DNA from: Chryseobacterium sp. 18061
GTDB taxonomy: Bacteria; Pseudomonadota; Gammaproteobacteria; Enterobacterales; Enterobacteriaceae
NCBI GenBank assembly: GCA_902706205.1
Contig: CACSKA010000005.1
Span: 248,001-312,000 of the forward strand
Direction of reading: 5' to 3'
Length of the DNA: 64,000 nucleotides
The first letter of the stretch is position 1. Every line of letters starts with the position of its first letter. The notes beneath the pieces were generated by a model, which searched no databases, was not told the DNA's origin, and was given only the letters and a program-made list of their open reading frames with translations. Both the position numbers and the translations under genes were made by a program. Below are positions 60,374 to 64,000 of this stretch, piece after piece.

Positions 60374-61510
60374 TTATGCCGTTTTCTCCTCAAGTAGCAG
60401 TGGCGCTACACGAGATTCACGAGCGTGCTGGAACAATACCACGCCACAGCCAATCATCCCGCCCAGCAGCGCCGCCAGCAATACGATCAGCGATTTTCCC
60501 GGGCCATCTTTTTTCACTGGCAAAGACGGTGACAGCTGATAATTGACGACAGGGAACTGAACGTTCTGAATATTCAGCTGCTCAATTTTTTTTAAGCGAT
60601 ATTCACGGTTAAGAATTTCGGCATTCAGCTCGGAGACATCGTTCATGGCTTTTTCGATTTCCAGCTTCTTATTGATCCCGTCTGTACCGAGAGTCACTGA
60701 GAAATCCGGATCATCTTTTATCGCCTGACCATTGCTGTACACGGGTTTATTAATTCCTGCAGCTTTTGCCACCTGCAAAGAATAATTCAGCCGTTTTATT
60801 TTGGTCTCTTTTTCATATTCCAGCTTCGCGCGATCCAACTCCAGACGCTGTTTTTCGACCTGAATTTTCATCGCCACGGTTTCGTTGATATTTGACATGA
60901 TCTGTTTGACCACTTTATGCGCGACGAACTTCATGTAGCCGGCCAGAATACTTTGTGTTTCTTCAGGCTGTGGACCGGTAAAAGAAAGCGTCCAGGAGTG
61001 ATACGGCGTGGTGGGTTCTTTTTTATTACTCGCATCATCCACGGCTTTCATTTTCTCAGAGACCGCCACCACGGCGCGATACAGCTCCGCAGGTTCAACG
61101 TCGACACCGTCGAATTGGCTCATCAACTGTGGCGATGATTTCACGAATTCTTCCAGCATTACGGAGGAGTTAAATTTCTTGATGAAGAGATCAAAAATGC
61201 TGGCGCTATCGACGTTGATATCCACGTCCAGCACCTTCACCGTGGCGAGCAACGTGTTGAGCGGCACCAATTGGGTACGCTCGGCCGGGGTGATCACCGA
61301 GCTGCTGGTCCATTTTTGAGGTAGAAAGAAGCTAATCGCCAGCGCCATCAGTGCAAAACAGAAGACGGTTCCCAGAATCCGTTTTTTCGCACTCCATAGG
61401 ATGTCTACTAGCGCCAAAAGATCGATTTCTTGCCCATGGGCAGGAACATTGTCAGGACGGGGAAAAGGAATAATAGCGTCCGATTGCGGTTTAATATCCA
61501 TAGTTGACAT
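60374..61510 (-). CDS. fepE: LPS O-antigen chain length regulator, FepE-like (Wzz)
   Basis: 378 aa polysaccharide co-polymerase (E. coli FepE 377). TM1 is at about residues 44-63 and TM2 at about 340-361, with the proline-rich motif YQLSPSLPVKKDGPG before TM2. The large periplasmic coiled-coil part matches FepE strongly (SEKMKAVDDAS, SLQVAKAAGINKPVYSNGQA). It should set very long O-antigen chains. In E. coli fepE is in the enterobactin region, so this place is unusual. The start at 61510 is preferred; an ATG at 61501 is the alternative. Confidence 0.88.
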   Translation of the reverse strand: MSTMDIKPQSDAIIPFPRPDNVPAHGQEIDLLALVDILWSAKKRILGTVFCFALMALAISFFLPQKWTSSSVITPAERTQLVPLNTLLATVKVLDVDINVDSASIFDLFIKKFNSSVMLEEFVKSSPQLMSQFDGVDVEPAELYRAVVAVSEKMKAVDDASNKKEPTTPYHSWTLSFTGPQPEETQSILAGYMKFVAHKVVKQIMSNINETVAMKIQVEKQRLELDRAKLEYEKETKIKRLNYSLQVAKAAGINKPVYSNGQAIKDDPDFSVTLGTDGINKKLEIEKAMNDVSELNAEILNREYRLKKIEQLNIQNVQFPVVNYQLSPSLPVKKDGPGKSLIVLLAALLGGMIGCGVVLFQHARESRVAPLLLEEKTA

Positions 61511-61805
61511 AGTGTGTGAGTCGCTGCGCAGAGAGGTAATTTCAATCCAATATATCCCCTCAAGAATTCTCTGAAAACATTTAATTTCGGAAAATACGCT
61601 ATTGCACACTATTCAAGGACGAACTATGCACCGGCGCTTTGTTTTCCGCGCCTCGGACGATACCTACTCAAACTCGTAGTTGATTAATTCCGTTAATTGT
61701 TTTATTAGCACATAGCATTATGCGCATCAATTAGACGCTTGCTGTCAATGAAAATGCGTAGAAATTCACGCCGTCGATCAATGCCCATTATATTTATCGA
61801 GTGAA
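61511..61805. other. AT-rich gap upstream of fepE-like gene
   Basis: This 295-bp stretch must hold the promoter of the fepE-like gene. No ORF with a ribosome site, repeat or named operator was recognised. Confidence 0.5.
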
Positions 61806-61834
61806 TATAAAAAGCCCCGTTATTCAGCGGGGCT
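61806..61834 (-). terminator. kduD terminator
   Basis: AGCCCCG and CGGGGCT arms with an 8-nt loop, then TTTTTA on the minus strand, 20 bp after kduD. Confidence 0.85.
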
Positions 61835-61854
61835 ATCATTCAAAATCAGAGGTA

Positions 61855-62616
61855 TTACCGTGCCAGCCAGCCACCATCTACCGCAACGGTATACCCGTTG
61901 ATGTAATCTGAGGCGCTGGAGGCCAGGAAGACGATCGGACCCATCAGGTCAGATGGCAAACCCCAGCGGCCCGCAGGGATACGGTCGAGGATTTCGGCAC
62001 TGCGCTGTTCATCGGCACGCAGCATTTGAGTGTTGTTGGTCGCCATATAACCCGGCGCAATCGCATTCACGTTGATACCGTGTTTTGCCCATTCGTTAGC
62101 CAGCAGACGGGTGACACCCATCACGCCGCTTTTCGATGCGGTGTAAGACGGCACACGGATCCCGCCCTGGAAAGAGAGCATGGAGGCGATGTTAATGATT
62201 TTTCCGCCGTTACCCTGGCTAATGAAGTGCTTCGCCGCCGCCTGCGCCATGAAGAACACGGCTTTGATGTTCAGGTTCATGACGTCATCCCAGTCTTTCT
62301 CGCTGAACTCAATCGCGTCCTGACGACGAATCAAACCGGCATTATTGACCAGAATATCGATATGACCGAACTCGGTCACCGCGCGCTCCAGCAGCTGAGG
62401 AATGCCGTCGATATTACGCAGATCGGCGGTCAGGCTCAGGAAGCGACGACCGCGGGCGGTGACTTGCTCCATCGTTTCAGTCGGCTCAACGATGTTAATG
62501 CCGACGATATCGCAGCCCGCTTCCGCCAGACCAATCGCCATGCCCTGCCCTAAACCGGTATCACAGCCGGTGACTACTGCGACTTTGCCTGCCAGTGAGA
62601 ATGTGTCGAGAATCAT
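61855..62616 (-). CDS. kduD: 2-dehydro-3-deoxy-D-gluconate 5-dehydrogenase KduD
   Basis: SDR-family oxidoreductase that reduces 2,5-diketo-3-deoxygluconate to KDG in pectin and hexuronate breakdown. 253 aa, as in E. coli. The NAD motif is VTGCDTGLGQGMAIGL, catalytic Ser in NIASMLSFQGG and YxxxK in SYTASKSG. Lies 61 bp after kduI; together they form kduID. Confidence 0.96.
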   Translation of the reverse strand: MILDTFSLAGKVAVVTGCDTGLGQGMAIGLAEAGCDIVGINIVEPTETMEQVTARGRRFLSLTADLRNIDGIPQLLERAVTEFGHIDILVNNAGLIRRQDAIEFSEKDWDDVMNLNIKAVFFMAQAAAKHFISQGNGGKIINIASMLSFQGGIRVPSYTASKSGVMGVTRLLANEWAKHGINVNAIAPGYMATNNTQMLRADEQRSAEILDRIPAGRWGLPSDLMGPIVFLASSASDYINGYTVAVDGGWLAR

Positions 62617-62677
62617 AGTAAGTCCTTATTCATTTCGCGCCTGTTTCAGACAGGCAAGATTATTGGCTGTCCGCGAC

Positions 62678-63514
62678 CTAGCGCAGATCCTTCACCGCAA
62701 CGTGGTCCATATCATCGAAGACCTGGTTTTCGCCGACCATACCCCAGATGAATGTATAAGCCTGAGTACCCACGCCTGAGTGAATAGACCAGCTCGGTGA
62801 AATCACCGCCTGCTCGTTGTGCATCACAATATGCCGCGTCTCCTGCGGCTGTCCCATCATGTGGAACACGCAGGCGTCATCGGCCATGTTGAAATAGAAA
62901 TAGACTTCCATCCGACGTTCATGGGTGTGGCACGGCATGGTATTCCACAGATTGCCCTTATCCAGTTCGGTCAGGCCCATGCTGAGCTGACAGGTTTCCA
63001 GCACGTCCGGAACAAAGTATTTATTGATCGTGCGACGGTTGCTGGTGAGGTTATCGCCGAGCGTCACCGGTGCCACATCGGCAGGGGTCACTTTTTTGGT
63101 CGGGAAGGTGCTGTGTGCTGGCGCGCAGTTGTAATAAAACTTCGCCGGTTTTGCCAAATCGACGCTGGCGAACACGACTTCTTTCGCGCCCTTGCCGACG
63201 TACAGCGCATCGCGATGGCCGATTTCGTAGCACTTGCCATCGACCGTAATGGTGCCTGGCCCGCCAATGTTAATCACACCCAGTTCACGGCGTTCGAGGA
63301 AATAGCTAACACCCAGCTGTTTGCCCACTTCACCGCCAACGGAGACGGTCTTCGCGAGCGGCATAATCCCTCCCACGATGATGCGATCGATGTGGCTGTA
63401 AACCATGGTGTATTCATCCGCGACAAATACCTGTTCAACTAAAAATTCGTTGCGCAGGCCCTGAGTATCGAGGGTTTTGGCGTGCGCGCTGTGGATGCTT
63501 TGTCTGATGTCCAC
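62678..63514 (-). CDS. kduI: 5-keto-4-deoxyuronate isomerase KduI
   Basis: Isomerises 5-keto-4-deoxyuronate to 2,5-diketo-3-deoxygluconate. 278 aa, as in E. coli. Zinc ligands are in [15 protein letters not shown] (two His and Glu) and [10 protein letters not shown]. The start is GTG at 63514 (residues [12 protein letters not shown] follow) with GGAGG upstream; the ATG at 63529 lies within that ribosome site and is rejected. Confidence 0.95.
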   Translation of the reverse strand: MDIRQSIHSAHAKTLDTQGLRNEFLVEQVFVADEYTMVYSHIDRIIVGGIMPLAKTVSVGGEVGKQLGVSYFLERRELGVINIGGPGTITVDGKCYEIGHRDALYVGKGAKEVVFASVDLAKPAKFYYNCAPAHSTFPTKKVTPADVAPVTLGDNLTSNRRTINKYFVPDVLETCQLSMGLTELDKGNLWNTMPCHTHERRMEVYFYFNMADDACVFHMMGQPQETRHIVMHNEQAVISPSWSIHSGVGTQAYTFIWGMVGENQVFDDMDHVAVKDLR

Positions 63515-63607
63515 GGTAACCTCCAGCAAGAGTGATTCATTTTGAAAAGCGGTTTTGCTTTTCCGTTGAGGCCATCTTAATCCTCTGCCAGAGTCTTTTC
63601 AATTACA

Positions 63608-63626
63608 AATAAAACAGCGTTTCATT
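63608..63626. promoter_or_regulatory. KdgR box upstream of kduI
   Basis: AATAAAACAGCGTTTCATT is a 19-bp palindrome-like site matching the KdgR consensus AATRAAAYRNYRTTTYATT, 94 bp before the kduI start. It predicts repression by KdgR, relieved by KDG. The rest of 63515-63805 is AT-rich with no gene seen; AAATGCGATCACG near 63653 is a weak CRP-like half-site. Confidence 0.75.
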
Positions 63627-63805
63627 TTTTCTGCATTAAAATACCAGAAATGCAAATGCGATCACGTTACTGACCAATCGCCCATAACACACTTTAATTA
63701 AATCATTTTAAAAACAATAGATTACAAAACCTTTAAAAAAGGCCGAATGTATAAAGAAAGGGAGTGTAAAAATAAAGATGTATCGCAGGAGCAGAAGGTC
63801 GTTGG

Positions 63806-63829
63806 CCCGGTGAGCAGAGCGCCACCGGG
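63806..63829 (-). terminator. Hairpin after yqeF
   Basis: CCCGGTG and CACCGGG form a 7-bp stem with a 10-nt loop, 10 bp after the yqeF stop. No strong T run follows, so this is a weak call. Confidence 0.45.
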
Positions 63830-63839
63830 AAAAGTAAGT

Positions 63840-64000
<161 letters not shown>

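Noticed and set aside
60194..60397. 67-codon ORF between the cupin and fepE-like genes
   Set aside because: It runs through the bidirectional terminator and shows no family features.
63530..63839. Strong CRP site upstream of kduI
   Set aside because: Only a half-match (TGCGATCACG) was found; kept as a weak remark under the KdgR box.

Overview
The window is a chromosomal segment of a gamma-proteobacterium of the family Enterobacteriaceae. Nearly all of it follows the gene order of the Escherichia coli K-12 chromosome from gudD to yqeF: gudPXD, yqcA-truC-yqcC, csrB, syd, queF, ppnN, sdaCB, xni, rlmM-ygdD-gcvA, gcvB, ygdI, csdAE, tcdA, mltA, initiator tRNAs, amiC, argA, recBCD/ptrA, ppdABC, thyA-lgt, ptsP-rppH, mutH, ygdQ, ygdR, tas, aas-lplT, omrAB, galR, lysA-lysR, ygeA, kduID, yqeF. 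Proteins are close to E. coli but clearly diverged. ERIC repeats, no fuc operon between xni and rlmM, no araE next to ygeA, and extra genes beside galR and ygeA suggest a relative such as Enterobacter, Leclercia or Lelliottia rather than Escherichia. The genus cannot be settled by eye. No insertion sequence, prophage, CRISPR array or rRNA was seen.

Layout. 1-3.8 kb: D-glucarate uptake and dehydration (gudD cut by the left edge). 4.1-6.9 kb: flavodoxin, tRNA pseudouridine synthase, the CsrA-sponging RNA CsrB with its UvrY site, and Syd. 6.9-13.3 kb: queuosine synthesis (queF), nucleotide salvage (ppnN), serine uptake and deamination (sdaCB), flap endonuclease Xni. 13.4-16.4 kb: rlmM-ygdD-gcvA, the sRNA GcvB and lipoprotein YgdI. 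16.6-22.2 kb: cysteine desulfurase system CsdAE with TcdA, cell-wall enzymes MltA and AmiC around four tandem initiator tRNAs. 22.4-37.5 kb: argA, RecBCD with protease III, and a pseudopilin cluster. 37.6-50 kb: thyA, lgt, EI-Ntr (ptsP), RppH, the DnaA-reactivating locus DARS2, MutH, TerC-like YgdQ, YgdR, Tas, the lysophospholipid recycling pair aas-lplT, and twin sRNAs OmrA/OmrB. 50.1-57.8 kb: galR, an inserted beta-glucoside module (PTS IIC, GH1, GntR, GNAT, divergent LacI), then lysA. 58-64 kb: lysR, ygeA, a KdgF-like cupin, a FepE-like O-antigen length regulator, kduD, kduI and the end of yqeF.

Four known small RNAs (CsrB, GcvB, OmrA, OmrB) and DARS2 can be read directly, and all lie where they do in E. 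coli. Several genes start at GTG or TTG (syd, ppnN, xni, argA, rppH, kduI, probably the GntR gene). The parts least explained by E. coli synteny are the galR-lysA module, with three helically phased candidate operators; the KdgF-like/FepE-like pair beside kduDI; the four-copy initiator tRNA array with two compensatory base-pair changes; and four ERIC copies, one internally deleted. I found no clearly new multi-gene system. The galR-lysA module is the best candidate for something not fully described.
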